Shown here: one piece after another, positions 1 through 6,472 of the stretch
Position numbering within the stretch: position 1 is the stretch's first letter
Layout of the letters: each line of letters begins with the position of its first letter
Virus record (IMG/VR): IMGVR_UViG_3300030329_002116
Span: 1 to 21,212 of that record
Direction: 5' to 3' (one strand)
Length of the DNA: 21,212 nt
Source of the DNA: a virus
Made by a program: the position numbers and the translations under genes
Notes under the pieces: model-generated
Database searches by the model: none
Told to the model about the DNA's origin: nothing
Seen by the model: the letters and a program-made list of their open reading frames with translations, nothing else

Positions 1-23
1 TGTCACGATTGAAAGGAGATGAT

Positions 24-221
24 GTGGATAGCTTTGAAGGAGTCAAAGCTCTACAGGACCACGAGGAGTTCATGCTCTATCGTGGTTGGAACTGGGAGGG
101 GTACAAGGAAAGGTACGCCTCCCGTGGACTCACTGAACAGGAAGCGATTGTGATATACGAATATGACGTAATCGAATTGCTCCGACTAAGAAAGGAGGGA
201 CAACATGGCAAGACGAGTTGA
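24..221 (+). CDS. Small hypothetical phage protein (65 aa)
   Basis: The product is an acidic, aromatic-rich 65-residue protein that I do not recognise; no motif assigns a function. The open frame reaches back to a TTG at 9, but the sequence AAGGAG at 13-18 lies five bases before a GTG at 24, so GTG is the better start. The 3' end overlaps the next gene by 17 bases, and that gene's Shine-Dalgarno (AAAGGAGG, 191-198) lies inside this frame, which suggests translational coupling. It may be the first gene of the plus-strand operon, although the window edge hides what lies upstream. Confidence 0.65.
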   Translation: MDSFEGVKALQDHEEFMLYRGWNWEGYKERYASRGLTEQEAIVIYEYDVIELLRLRKEGQHGKTS

Positions 222-483
222 TGACAGCCTACTGGTAACCAACCGAGGCCGCACTCACCAATACCCTTGGGCAGAGTGGACGGATGGCAGGACGTGGGAA
301 GTTGAGAAGGGCGAAGACTTCGAGTGTACGCTCAACTCATTCCGCAACGGCCTGTACTCCATTGCCAAGACGTTGGCTATGAAGGTCACAAGTATGACCT
401 TGCCAGACGAAGGTGTCATACGTTTTCGCTTTGTGGATGTCGACGGCCTCGATGAGGACGAAGACTTTCCCGACGACACGTGA
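205..483 (+). CDS. Small phage protein, YPW-W-DG-W family, paralog A
   Basis: This 92-residue protein contains YPWAEWTDGRTWE (from residue 20), then GEDFEC, LYSIAK and IRFRF. The same order of motifs appears in the gene at 568-966, so the two are paralogs. Small proteins with this YPW..W.DG..W..G.DF pattern are, from memory, common in the accessory regions of phages, but their function is unknown. The last residues are strongly acidic (DGLDEDEDFPDD). The ATG at 205 is preceded by AAAGGAGG with six bases of spacing. No enzyme motif is visible. The short, compact fold with a conserved tryptophan core could be a nucleic-acid or protein binder, but that is a guess. Confidence 0.75.
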   Translation: MARRVDDSLLVTNRGRTHQYPWAEWTDGRTWEVEKGEDFECTLNSFRNGLYSIAKTLAMKVTSMTLPDEGVIRFRFVDVDGLDEDEDFPDDT

Positions 484-490
484 GTCTTGG

Positions 491-521
491 GGCGGGGGGG
501 TGCCGAGAGGCCCCCTCTGTC
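491..521 (+). promoter_or_regulatory. Intergenic GC-rich stem-loop 1
   Basis: GGC (491-493) can pair with GTC (519-521) with a G-U second pair. The inner G-run (494-498) pairs with a C-run (511-515), leaving TCT bulged. An alternative small hairpin, AGAGG/CCTCT, occupies 506-518. It is the first of four related stem-loops in the gaps of this operon. No T-run follows, so a simple intrinsic terminator is unlikely; RNA processing, stabilisation or attenuation are possibilities. Confidence 0.45.
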
Positions 522-567
522 CAATCTTTCGCCTCACTTCACTACTCTCTATGAAAGGAGAACTACT

Positions 568-966
568 ATGGCGAAGAAAGTGCTGGAGTTCTTTGACGGG
601 ACACCCAAGGGAGACCATGGAAACTCCAAGTATCCATGGAACCAATGGGGGGATGGGAACATCTGGGAAATCACCCTCGGGACAGACTTTGATTGTAAAG
701 TTGTCTCGATGCGTGGCGTCCTGTACTCTTACGCCAAGCGGGCGGGCCTGAAGCTACAAGCTCAGTGCCTCATGCGGCTTGGCAAGATACGGTTCAAGTT
801 CTACAACGAGAAGGTTGAAGAACGGAAAGCCTCTACCGAAGCGGCTGTGGCCGTCGAGGCGGCTGAACCCCAGATTGTCCAGCCCTGTCAGGGGACCAGA
901 GTGGAGCTACATGCTACCGCCCCAGCGGGTTTCACAAACATTGACCCGTTGGGTTCCAGTCACTAG
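568..966 (+). CDS. Small phage protein, YPW-W-DG-W family, paralog B with C-terminal tail
   Basis: The 132-residue product repeats the motifs of its upstream paralog: YPWNQWGDGNIWE, GTDFDC, LYSYAK and IRFKF. It then adds about 50 residues of alanine- and glutamate-rich, low-complexity sequence. An open frame exists from 487, but the ATG at 568 is preceded by GAAAGGAG (553-560) with seven bases of spacing and aligns with the paralog's start, so it is the chosen start. The tail may be a flexible extension gained after duplication. Function is unknown. Confidence 0.75.
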   Translation: MAKKVLEFFDGTPKGDHGNSKYPWNQWGDGNIWEITLGTDFDCKVVSMRGVLYSYAKRAGLKLQAQCLMRLGKIRFKFYNEKVEERKASTEAAVAVEAAEPQIVQPCQGTRVELHATAPAGFTNIDPLGSSH

Positions 967-1045
967 GCGAAGGGGCGTCGTATGCCGACAGGCTGCGGCG
1001 TCCACTTGAGACAACAGCCCAGTCAAAGCCTCCTACAGTGAAGGG

Positions 1046-1077
1046 GGCGGGGTCCACCTATGGATTTCAACCCCGTC
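1046..1077 (+). promoter_or_regulatory. Intergenic GC-rich stem-loop 2
   Basis: GGCGGGGT (1046-1053) pairs with ACCCCGTC (1070-1077), with one G-U pair at the second position. The loop is 16 bases and contains a small CCA/TGG inner pairing. It lies in the 174-base gap before the gene at 1141. The arm sequence and the G-U position match the stem-loop at 1536-1568. The gap also has a 19-codon reading frame (982-1041) that I do not call as a gene. Confidence 0.45.
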
Positions 1078-1140
1078 GATGGTTATGGCTTCCCATCCTG
1101 TTGTCTCATCACACTTCTCACTCTTACGAAAGGAGAGACT

Positions 1141-1530
1141 ATGTCCTACGAAGAACATCTCGAAGGGGCAGACTGCGTTATCTGCTGGGATCGTGCCGTG
1201 CAATTGTTCGGCGCACTCATCAGGACCATCGCCTACCAACCGTCCAGCATTGCTGGTTTTCAGAAGCGGGCAGAGGAACGAACCGGCGGGAAGCCTCCCG
1301 TCGCAGAAGACGACTACGAGGCTGTTGCCGAGTTGTTCGTCCAAGTCTGCAAGGTCATCCGATGGCGCACTTCCGAATTGAGTGAACTAAGCGGCGGAAA
1401 GGTCGATGTCACGGTGGGAAAATTCCTTGACAGGGTTGGCGTTCTACTAGACGTGGACTCCGTCACCAAGGCCATGGATGAACCCGAGTCCGTGAGGACT
1501 CTCGATAACATTCCTGTCTCTTTGAACTGA
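1141..1530 (+). CDS. Hypothetical phage protein (129 aa)
   Basis: The protein is mainly helical in appearance, with an early CVIC pair and several acidic stretches; I do not recognise a family. The frame is open from 1060, but the ATG at 1141 follows ACGAAAGGAGAGACT, giving a strong ribosome site at the right distance, and the residues encoded upstream overlap the stem-loop region. It sits fourth in the plus-strand operon between two stem-loop leaders. No signal peptide or membrane segment is visible. Confidence 0.7.
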   Translation: MSYEEHLEGADCVICWDRAVQLFGALIRTIAYQPSSIAGFQKRAEERTGGKPPVAEDDYEAVAELFVQVCKVIRWRTSELSELSGGKVDVTVGKFLDRVGVLLDVDSVTKAMDEPESVRTLDNIPVSLN

Positions 1531-1535
1531 GAAGT

Positions 1536-1568
1536 AGGTGGGCGGGGGTTCGATTCCCCCGTCCACCT
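1536..1568 (+). promoter_or_regulatory. Intergenic stem-loop 3, resembling a tRNA acceptor/T-arm minihelix
   Basis: A 13-base-pair stem (1536-1548 with 1556-1568, one G-U pair) closes a seven-base loop, TTCGATT. The inner five pairs and loop copy a tRNA T-arm, and the next seven pairs sit where an acceptor stem would. No D-arm or anticodon arm precedes it, because the upstream gene ends at 1530, and no CCA follows. It is therefore not a tRNA gene. It shares its GGCGGGG/CCCCGTC arms with stem-loop 2, so the likeness may be accidental. A fragment of a tRNA 3' end, as in an attachment site, is the other reading. Confidence 0.5.
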
Positions 1569-1629
1569 CTCTGGCCCACTACGGGTCACGGCCCGCCTGA
1601 GCCTTTCAGGCACACGAAAGGAAGATGTT

Positions 1630-2286
1630 ATGGGATTACGATGTGGAGTTTATTGGAACAGCCACAAGCGGCTGTTTTCGATTCGGAACGAGGACCTCAC
1701 CACGCAGGAACTCCCCGACTACCACTACGGAAAGGTGATTGCCCACGCCCAGCATGTCTGGATGGGTCAATCTTCATTCCAAGTCAGCGAGGCTGGCAGA
1801 GAGAGGGCGCAAGACGAGGGGCGTAAGAACGTCCACGCTCGCGTGCTTGGGGATGTGATCGCAATAGGTGGACAATGGCACCTTCCTCACTCGTCCGCGA
1901 GTGGGAACATTGATGCCGTCGAAACCTACTGCAAGATCGAAATCTTCAGGCCAATGGACCTCATGTCTGCTCGTGCGAAGGTGGACGAAAGTTCATCTCT
2001 CGGAGCCTCGGGGATTTGGAGACAAACCGGAGCGATGGGTCTCTCAGACTCAGAGCCGGGGACGTACTCCGTCCACTACAGCCCTTGGGCTGGACCGGCT
2101 CACTTCACGACCTTCACAAACAAGGGCGTGTGGTCTGTCGAGACTTCAGAAGCGGTTGAGCTTTCCTGCATGATCGCGGAGACGGATAGCAAGGAGACGC
2201 TGCGGCGTCCCAGCATCACCATCCCCGTGGTCGGGAGCGTCATCAACGAAGTCGAAGAATTCACAAACGTAACTGAAACCATCTAA
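1630..2286 (+). CDS. Conserved-looking hypothetical phage protein (218 aa)
   Basis: The N-terminal half contains VYWNSHKRLFSI, a YGKVIAHAQHVWM segment, and GRKNVHARVLGD near residues 64-75. This combination recurs, from memory, in uncharacterised phage proteins, but no function is known to me. The C-terminal half is rich in serine and threonine and shows no motif. The ATG at 1630 follows ACGAAAGGAAG with good spacing. The gene lies between stem-loops 3 and 4 and is probably co-transcribed with the rest of the left operon. There is no signal peptide or clear transmembrane helix. Confidence 0.7.
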   Translation: MGLRCGVYWNSHKRLFSIRNEDLTTQELPDYHYGKVIAHAQHVWMGQSSFQVSEAGRERAQDEGRKNVHARVLGDVIAIGGQWHLPHSSASGNIDAVETYCKIEIFRPMDLMSARAKVDESSSLGASGIWRQTGAMGLSDSEPGTYSVHYSPWAGPAHFTTFTNKGVWSVETSEAVELSCMIAETDSKETLRRPSITIPVVGSVINEVEEFTNVTETI

Positions 2287-2291
2287 CCTTG

Positions 2292-2322
2292 GGGCCGGTG
2301 TTGGGGACACCCGCACCGGTCC
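2292..2322 (+). promoter_or_regulatory. Intergenic GC-rich stem-loop 4
   Basis: GGGCCGGTG (2292-2300) pairs with CACCGGTCC (2314-2322), nine pairs including a G-U at the third pair from the base. The loop is 13 bases. The lower stem has the same GGC...GTC architecture as the other gaps of this operon. It is followed by a CACT-rich spacer and then ACGAAAGGAG before the GP88-like gene. Confidence 0.5.
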
Positions 2323-2355
2323 ACTCTGTCACTACCTCAACGAAAGGAGAGAACT

Positions 2356-3084
2356 ATGGATCTGTTGTCTAAAGGCAACACGAAGGTCTTGAAGACGAAC
2401 AGGAAGCAGACGGGATACAGCATGAAGATCATGCACCTCTCGCCTGCCGACTCGTCCGGCTTCGGGAACACCTGTGGTAAAGAGAGCGAAGGGTGTGCCA
2501 GTTCCTGCTTCAGGAACAGCGGGCATTTCCTCCACAAGAACGTGCGAGCGGCTCACGACTACAAGACGGAGTGGTTCTTCAAGGACAACTTCACCTTCAG
2601 AGCCGCGCTGCAAGGAGAGTGTTCCATGCACCAGTACGATTCTGAAACCGTGGGGATGACCCCTGTTATTCGGCTGAACGGGACATCTGACATTGCTTGG
2701 GAGGAGGAAACTCCTGACATATTCGAGCAGTGTAAAGACACCCAGTTCCTTGACTACACCAAGCACCTCAGCAGGATGCTCTGCTTTTTGAGCGGAGCGT
2801 TTCCTGAGAACTACTACCTAACCTTCTCGCGTAGCGAGGACAATTGGCACGAGTGCTTGGACGTACTCCATTGCGGCGGCAACGTCGCGGTGGTGTTCGA
2901 GGAGTTGCCGAAGACGTACGGCACGTTCGAAGTCATCGACGGTGACGAACACGACCTTCGGTTCCTAGACGAACGGCCCCGCATTGTCGGACTGCTTGCC
3001 AAGGGCAAAGCAAGGAAAGACATGACGGGATTCCGAGTGAGGAAGGACATGTTGCCGGAAGGCTACGTGCCTTTCCTGAAGTGA
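2356..3084 (+). CDS. GP88-like / DUF7227-like cysteine protein
   Basis: The protein opens with LLSKGNTKV, followed by a cysteine cluster C40-x6-C47-x3-C51. Next come VIRLNGTSDIAWE (about residues 104-116), QFLDYTK, NYYLTFSRSEDN, NVAVVF and the end motif HDLRFLDERPRIVGLLAKGKARKD. This order matches the phage and plasmid family known as Gene product 88 (GP88) and its relatives, whose biochemical role is not established. The cysteine cluster suggests bound metal. At 242 residues it appears full length. The ATG follows ACGAAAGGAGAGAACT. It is the last gene before a strong terminator, so it likely ends the operon. The family call rests on motif recall rather than a search. Confidence 0.75.
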   Translation: MDLLSKGNTKVLKTNRKQTGYSMKIMHLSPADSSGFGNTCGKESEGCASSCFRNSGHFLHKNVRAAHDYKTEWFFKDNFTFRAALQGECSMHQYDSETVGMTPVIRLNGTSDIAWEEETPDIFEQCKDTQFLDYTKHLSRMLCFLSGAFPENYYLTFSRSEDNWHECLDVLHCGGNVAVVFEELPKTYGTFEVIDGDEHDLRFLDERPRIVGLLAKGKARKDMTGFRVRKDMLPEGYVPFLK

Positions 3085-3091
3085 CACACAG

Positions 3092-3130
3092 AGGCCCCTG
3101 CGAGGAATTCCCTTGCAGGGGCCTTTTTTT
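3092..3130 (+). terminator. Strong Rho-independent terminator of the left operon
   Basis: A perfect ten-pair stem, AGGCCCCTGC (3092-3101) with GCAGGGGCCT (3115-3124), has a 13-base loop and runs into seven T residues on the plus strand. It lies just after the GP88-like stop and separates the plus-strand operon from the converging minus-strand genes. On the minus strand no T-run follows the hairpin, so it should act mainly in one direction. Confidence 0.92.
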
Positions 3131-3207
3131 GTGGTTACGGTCACGATTTGGCCTCCGTATTTGCCCTCTAAGGGCTTTGGATGGCCTCCCGTGAGGTATG
3201 AGTCACG

Positions 3208-3582
3208 TCAAAATTGGTCGTGATCAGCGTCTCGCTGCTTCATTTGCGACCCCGGCGGGGTCCATCGCATCGGTCCTTGGGTAGCTCGGACGTCCCCGTC
3301 CTTCACCCAGTCCTTCTGTATCATGCGGCAGACCGACCTGATCGTTTCCAGCCTAGGCTTGTAATGCTCCCGCTGTTTGTTGAACGGATGAGTATCAGAC
3401 GGCTCTGTGCTTTCGACCTCACCCTCCAGAAGCCAGTCCCCGTACTCGCACTCTGGACACAGCCTGTGGAACTTACTGTAGACCGTGGTGCATCTCACAC
3501 ACTGCTTGTTCCACACGGGGACAACGTCCCGCATAAAATCACGAAGGCCCTTGTTGGACTTAGGTACTCTTTTTCTTGGCAT
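3208..3582 (-). CDS. Zinc-ribbon phage protein
   Basis: The protein has a basic N-terminus (MPRKRVPKSNKG), then CVRC and CPEC pairs (C-x2-C ... C-x2-C about 11 residues apart), a typical zinc ribbon, and a C-terminal helical part with RLETIRSVCRMIQKDW. I recognise the zinc ribbon but no named family. It could bind DNA or act as a small transcription or replication accessory factor; this is inference. An ATG two codons upstream (3588) sits too close to GGAGA, whereas the ATG at 3582 has about seven bases of spacing. It overlaps the SNase-like gene by 23 bases and is the last gene of the minus-strand run. Confidence 0.7.
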   Translation of the reverse strand: MPRKRVPKSNKGLRDFMRDVVPVWNKQCVRCTTVYSKFHRLCPECEYGDWLLEGEVESTEPSDTHPFNKQREHYKPRLETIRSVCRMIQKDWVKDGDVRATQGPMRWTPPGSQMKQRDADHDQF

Positions 3583-3910
3583 GACCATTCTCCACCAGAG
3601 ATTTCCCCCAGTCGGTCCCGTCGCTGACGCTCACAACATCTGCAATGGTCCGACCATATTTCCCAGTCTTGTAATCGACGCTCCTGATAAGGACCTCCCC
3701 GTCCGTATCTGAGCAAAGACCCGTGACGTGCCTTGTCGCGAGCCTCCCAAGCTCTCGCTCCTCTCCTCTCGACTCCCAAGTATCCACACCGTTGAGTCGT
3801 ATGTGTATCTTCCGATACGTGTCAAAGCCCAGAGAAACCATCGCAACATAGGTGTCGCCGTCAATGATCCTCAGGACCTCCGCTTCCCTTACGAACTCGT
3901 CTCTGACCAT
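3560..3910 (-). CDS. SNase-like (thermonuclease-fold) nuclease
   Basis: This 116-residue protein has the staphylococcal nuclease signature: IDGDT at residues 16-20, IRLNGVDTWES at 37-47 and KYGRT at 84-88. The residues matching SNase catalytic and calcium sites are present: D17/D19, R38, D43, T44, E46 and R87. The usual proline after DT is W45, a mild departure. No signal peptide is seen, so it probably acts in the cytoplasm on host or phage DNA or RNA. The frame is open to a GTG at 3925, but the ATG at 3910 overlaps the upstream stop as TGATG, with GAGGTGG before it, pointing to coupled translation. The family cleaves phosphodiester bonds with little sequence preference. Confidence 0.85.
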   Translation of the reverse strand: MVRDEFVREAEVLRIIDGDTYVAMVSLGFDTYRKIHIRLNGVDTWESRGEERELGRLATRHVTGLCSDTDGEVLIRSVDYKTGKYGRTIADVVSVSDGTDWGKSLVENGHAKKKST

Positions 3911-4128
3911 CAGGAGTACCACCACCTCAACCAGTCTTGGTAAGGGTAGGGGATGTGGGCCGTCCCGTACAGGTCATCTTGGAAGTTGTTCCCTATTCCT
4001 CCAGACGGGTCGACCCCCCACAAGCCATAGTCCATGCTGAGTCCGCTGATGAGGTTGCCGGTGCTTTGTGGCATAGACCCGTAGTTTCCCATTCTTGGGT
4101 CGAACCAGTCGTTTGACTGCTTAGTCAT
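3910..4128 (-). CDS. Small hypothetical phage protein (72 aa)
   Basis: The product is rich in glycine, tyrosine, tryptophan and aspartate, with a C-terminus ending DWLRWWYS. It shows no recognisable domain, signal peptide or membrane helix. The ATG is preceded by GAGGAGG with nine bases of spacing, and the stop overlaps the SNase-like start as TGATG, so it looks like a true member of the operon. The composition could suit a small virion or surface-binding protein, but nothing in the sequence decides this. Confidence 0.6.
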   Translation of the reverse strand: MTKQSNDWFDPRMGNYGSMPQSTGNLISGLSMDYGLWGVDPSGGIGNNFQDDLYGTAHIPYPYQDWLRWWYS

Positions 4129-4195
4129 CTACACCGACCTCCTCGTAATCCATCCAGCACTCAGACCTGAGTACCCACTGCGGGTAGTGGTCCTT

Positions 4196-4753
4196 TCACT
4201 GCTCCAGTTTACCCATACGGTGCAGGCAGGGAAGCTCGATGATGTCCCCCGGCGATGCCGCCGCAGGGCTGAGGTTGGAGGCGAACCCCTCACCCAGATA
4301 CCCAGACATGCGGAGGCAGGTAAGGACGAACTCAGAGCAGAAGAAACGCTCAGGGTCCACGTCCATGGGCTTGCCCCTCATATCCATGTATCTCCGCAGC
4401 CATCGGCACCACGTCCTCACGAACTGCCACCACGGTGCGTACTGCTTTCCCCAGTGCGACAGGGCGGTGGCCACGAGAACCTCCCTGTCGATCTTGTTGT
4501 CCTCAGGCTTGTGGAGTTCGTACCAGTCAATCCACTCGCCATCCTCTAGGCACTTGGACACTGGGAAGATCCTGATGCCACGCCCCTCCAGTGCCTCCAT
4601 GACACAGAGTCGACCGTGCATCCAGAGAGCGAACCCAACGTGTGAGGTTCTGGACTGGGTGAAGTACCTTATGAGCCAAGACCACCATCTCGTACCACGG
4701 AACGCTAGAACGTCACCGTTTCTGATCTTGTCTCTCACCTTTAGGTATTTCAT
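4196..4753 (-). CDS. YiiX/NlpC-P60-like permuted papain-fold hydrolase
   Basis: The 185-residue protein shows the order of a permuted papain fold: GDVLAF near residue 13, SHVGFA with H38, a conserved acidic site (MEALEG, E53), then FFCSEFV with C139 as the likely nucleophile. This resembles YiiX/YebB-type members of the NlpC/P60 superfamily, which cleave amide or ester bonds in peptidoglycan or lipid-linked substrates. There is no signal peptide, so a peptidoglycan target would require a partner or release at lysis. The ATG has CAGGAAG upstream and overlaps the previous gene by 41 bases. The neighbouring membrane and protease genes make a lysis-related role possible. The fold call is firm; the substrate is unknown. 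Confidence 0.78.
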   Translation of the reverse strand: MKYLKVRDKIRNGDVLAFRGTRWWSWLIRYFTQSRTSHVGFALWMHGRLCVMEALEGRGIRIFPVSKCLEDGEWIDWYELHKPEDNKIDREVLVATALSHWGKQYAPWWQFVRTWCRWLRRYMDMRGKPMDVDPERFFCSEFVLTCLRMSGYLGEGFASNLSPAAASPGDIIELPCLHRMGKLEQ

Positions 4754-5162
4754 TTTTGGCTTCCTGTTTGTCGGGTTTGCCTAGGCCGAGTATGTATCTC
4801 GTGTCCGAGTCCTCGGGACTCACAACGGCGCTGCCACCGCTCCCATTTCCCAACAAAAGCGGGGCAAAGTATCCAAGACCTCCCCCGCCAGCCAACGCCC
4901 CCAACACCATGGTGGCGATCATCCCCTTGCCCGCGCCCTTCTTCAGAGACGTGGGTGCCTCGTGGTTGACGACATCCCCTACGTGGATATTCCCCATATC
5001 CCCGTCCTCGTAGTTATCCAGAAGGGTCCTGTTGTGTGCCTTCACAGTTTCCCTGTTGATCTGTAGAAGCTCTGACAGGTCGTCAACCATGACGGCTTCT
5101 TCAGCCATCCTCAGGCCCGCCCACCTCTCCAGAATCTTTTCCTTCAAGTCCTTCGCACTCAT
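4713..5162 (-). CDS. Single-span membrane protein, hypothetical (149 aa)
   Basis: An N-terminal charged helical region is followed by a glycine-rich hydrophobic segment around residues 79-104 (MIATMVLGALAGGGGLGYFAPLLLG), then a hydrophilic, lysine- and glutamate-rich tail. I do not recognise the family. The ATG at 5162 has GGGGAGG six bases upstream and is preferred to the in-frame ATG at 5186. The glycine-rich span could form a membrane anchor or pore, and the place next to the papain-fold hydrolase hints at a lysis or membrane function, without proof. Confidence 0.68.
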   Translation of the reverse strand: MSAKDLKEKILERWAGLRMAEEAVMVDDLSELLQINRETVKAHNRTLLDNYEDGDMGNIHVGDVVNHEAPTSLKKGAGKGMIATMVLGALAGGGGLGYFAPLLLGNGSGGSAVVSPEDSDTRYILGLGKPDKQEAKNEIPKGERQDQKR

Positions 5163-5194
5163 CTCTAGCCTCCCCAGCCAAGGCACGAATAAGA

Positions 5195-5228
5195 TTAGGG
5201 AGGCCCCCCCGAAGGGAAGCCCCCCTAA
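5195..5228 (-). promoter_or_regulatory. Stable hairpin with TTCG tetraloop between two minus-strand genes
   Basis: On the minus strand TTAGGG pairs with CCCTAA at the base, and GGCTTCCC pairs with GGGGGGCC (two G-U pairs) around a TTCG tetraloop. The gap 5163-5290 holds this and a second hairpin, CCGACA-GAT-TGTCGG at 5244-5258. No T-run follows the main hairpin, so processing, stabilisation or partial attenuation are more likely than strong termination. Confidence 0.5.
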
Positions 5229-5290
5229 TGCGACTTAGGCGTACCGACAGATTGTCGGCCATCTGGCCAGCCTCGTCGCGGGGGGACACG

Positions 5291-5521
5291 CTAGGCACCC
5301 GAGGGAGCCGTGTTGCGTGACTTGCCCGAACCGCTTTCCTCAACGATCCGGTGACCCAGTGCCTCAGCCTGCGAGACCATGGCCTTCGACTCCTGATGCT
5401 CGTAGCGGATCACTTCGAGCAGGGCCGTAATACCGTTGGCTGCGTGCTGCGCGCCGTTCATGGCGTGCATCTTCAGCATGGCATAGTCATTGGCGGCGAG
5501 TTCAACTGACTCTTGTGGCAT
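5291..5521 (-). CDS. Small hypothetical phage protein (76 aa)
   Basis: The protein is alanine-rich and probably all helical (LAANDYAMLKMHAMNGAQ, then ALLEVIRYEHQES), ending in a flexible tail. It has no recognisable domain. The reading frame starts further upstream, but AGGAG lies eight bases before the ATG at 5521 and only about two before the ATG at 5527, so 5521 is preferred. It follows the exported protease gene by 63 bases and probably belongs to the same transcript. Confidence 0.6.
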   Translation of the reverse strand: MPQESVELAANDYAMLKMHAMNGAQHAANGITALLEVIRYEHQESKAMVSQAEALGHRIVEESGSGKSRNTAPSGA

Positions 5522-5584
5522 CTTCATCTCTCCTGTGACATGGACATAGACAGTCTGGGTTACACGCACCTGTGCAAGAACAGT

Positions 5585-6472
5585 TCATTTTCTCACCTCT
5601 GGGAGGACCAGCTTGATGGGCGTACCAAAAGGATAGGACTCCTCGGCCAGAACCTTTCCCGTCTCTGGGTCTAACACCTGCACCCTAGTTGGCGTGTCTA
5701 GGATCTTCCGCAACTCCTCCCGCAGCTTTTTATTCTCGGCGTCCAGTTCGGCCAGCTTTTTTATCACCGCAGCCAGAGCGACTGTTCTGTCTTTGTCTGA
5801 TCCAAGCGGAGGGGCCTTACTGCTATCCCACTCTACCAGTTTGGTGTCCAGCTTGTCAGCCTCCCTCTCCAGAAAAGCATTCAACTGCTCCTTCGTGCAG
5901 GAAAAAAGATGCTCGTGGTTTTTTGACCCGTGAGAGGTTATGCCAAACAGCTTGCCGTTGTTGAACACCCCGCCGCCAGAGTCTCCATTGTTGAACACCC
6001 CCGACTCCACCCTGAACTGATTACGCTTTCCTTCTAGTGAGTCTATGTGGAATGTCCCCTCCCAAGTGAGGACCTTTCTCCGTGGCCCCTCCCCCTTCGG
6101 GTAGCCCAACCCCCTGTATTCCTTGCTGGGTTTTTCTGAGTCTGGCTGGACATTGGCAACAACCCCCTTCGTGTCCTTTGTCCACACACGAAACAGAGAA
6201 AGGTCGCTTTTCACATCCTCGGCAATCCATCGTGCTAATCCCCCCGTCCCGTCTGGGTTGTTGAAGTACACCGTCGTTCCGACCCTGCCCGTGCAATGCT
6301 GTGCCGACACACCTACGGTCACGACATCACCCTTCTTGATAAGCACCCCACTGCATCCACCAATCCTCACGACGGCGTTGTAGTAGGACGGCTTTACCTC
6401 GCGGTTCTCGGCCAGCACCGGCCTCAGCGTCAGGAGTCCGACTATAAGTGCTACTAGATTTTTTCCAGCCAT
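5585..6472 (-). CDS. Exported trypsin-like serine protease with C-terminal coiled coil
   Basis: Residues 1-21 form a signal peptide (charged start, hydrophobic core, VLA cleavage site). The trypsin-fold triad is visible: H59 in SAQHC, D90 in SDLSLF and S165 in NNGDSGGG. C40 and C60 sit where chymotrypsin-fold proteases have the disulfide around the histidine. After the protease domain, residues of about 228-262 form a heptad-like coiled coil (KKLAELDAENKKLREEL), then a short basic and hydrophobic end. It should cleave proteins outside the cytoplasmic membrane. The ATG follows AAGGTGG, and the start overlaps the XhlA-like gene by 19 bases. A role in lysis, in changing the host surface or in excluding other phages would fit; the sequence does not choose among them. 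Confidence 0.88.
   Translation of the reverse strand: MAGKNLVALIVGLLTLRPVLAENREVKPSYYNAVVRIGGCSGVLIKKGDVVTVGVSAQHCTGRVGTTVYFNNPDGTGGLARWIAEDVKSDLSLFRVWTKDTKGVVANVQPDSEKPSKEYRGLGYPKGEGPRRKVLTWEGTFHIDSLEGKRNQFRVESGVFNNGDSGGGVFNNGKLFGITSHGSKNHEHLFSCTKEQLNAFLEREADKLDTKLVEWDSSKAPPLGSDKDRTVALAAVIKKLAELDAENKKLREELRKILDTPTRVQVLDPETGKVLAEESYPFGTPIKLVLPEVRK

Noticed and set aside
487-567. N-terminal extension of paralog B back to 487
   Set aside because: The extension would translate the stem-loop and ribosome site. The ATG at 568 has ideal spacing and matches the paralog's start.
982-1041. A 19-codon plus-strand frame with AAGGGG before its ATG
   Set aside because: It is too short to support, has no recognisable content, and lies in the leader region of the next gene.
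3163-3175. A GCCCT-TAG-AGGGC hairpin (minus strand) after the last minus-strand gene, as a possible terminator
   Set aside because: It has only five pairs and no following T-run, so it is not supported as an intrinsic terminator.
5101-5262. A 53-codon minus-strand frame starting MADNLSVRL with GAGG eight bases upstream
   Set aside because: It overlaps the well-supported membrane-protein gene by 62 bases and its middle is dictated by a strong hairpin, so chance is likely.
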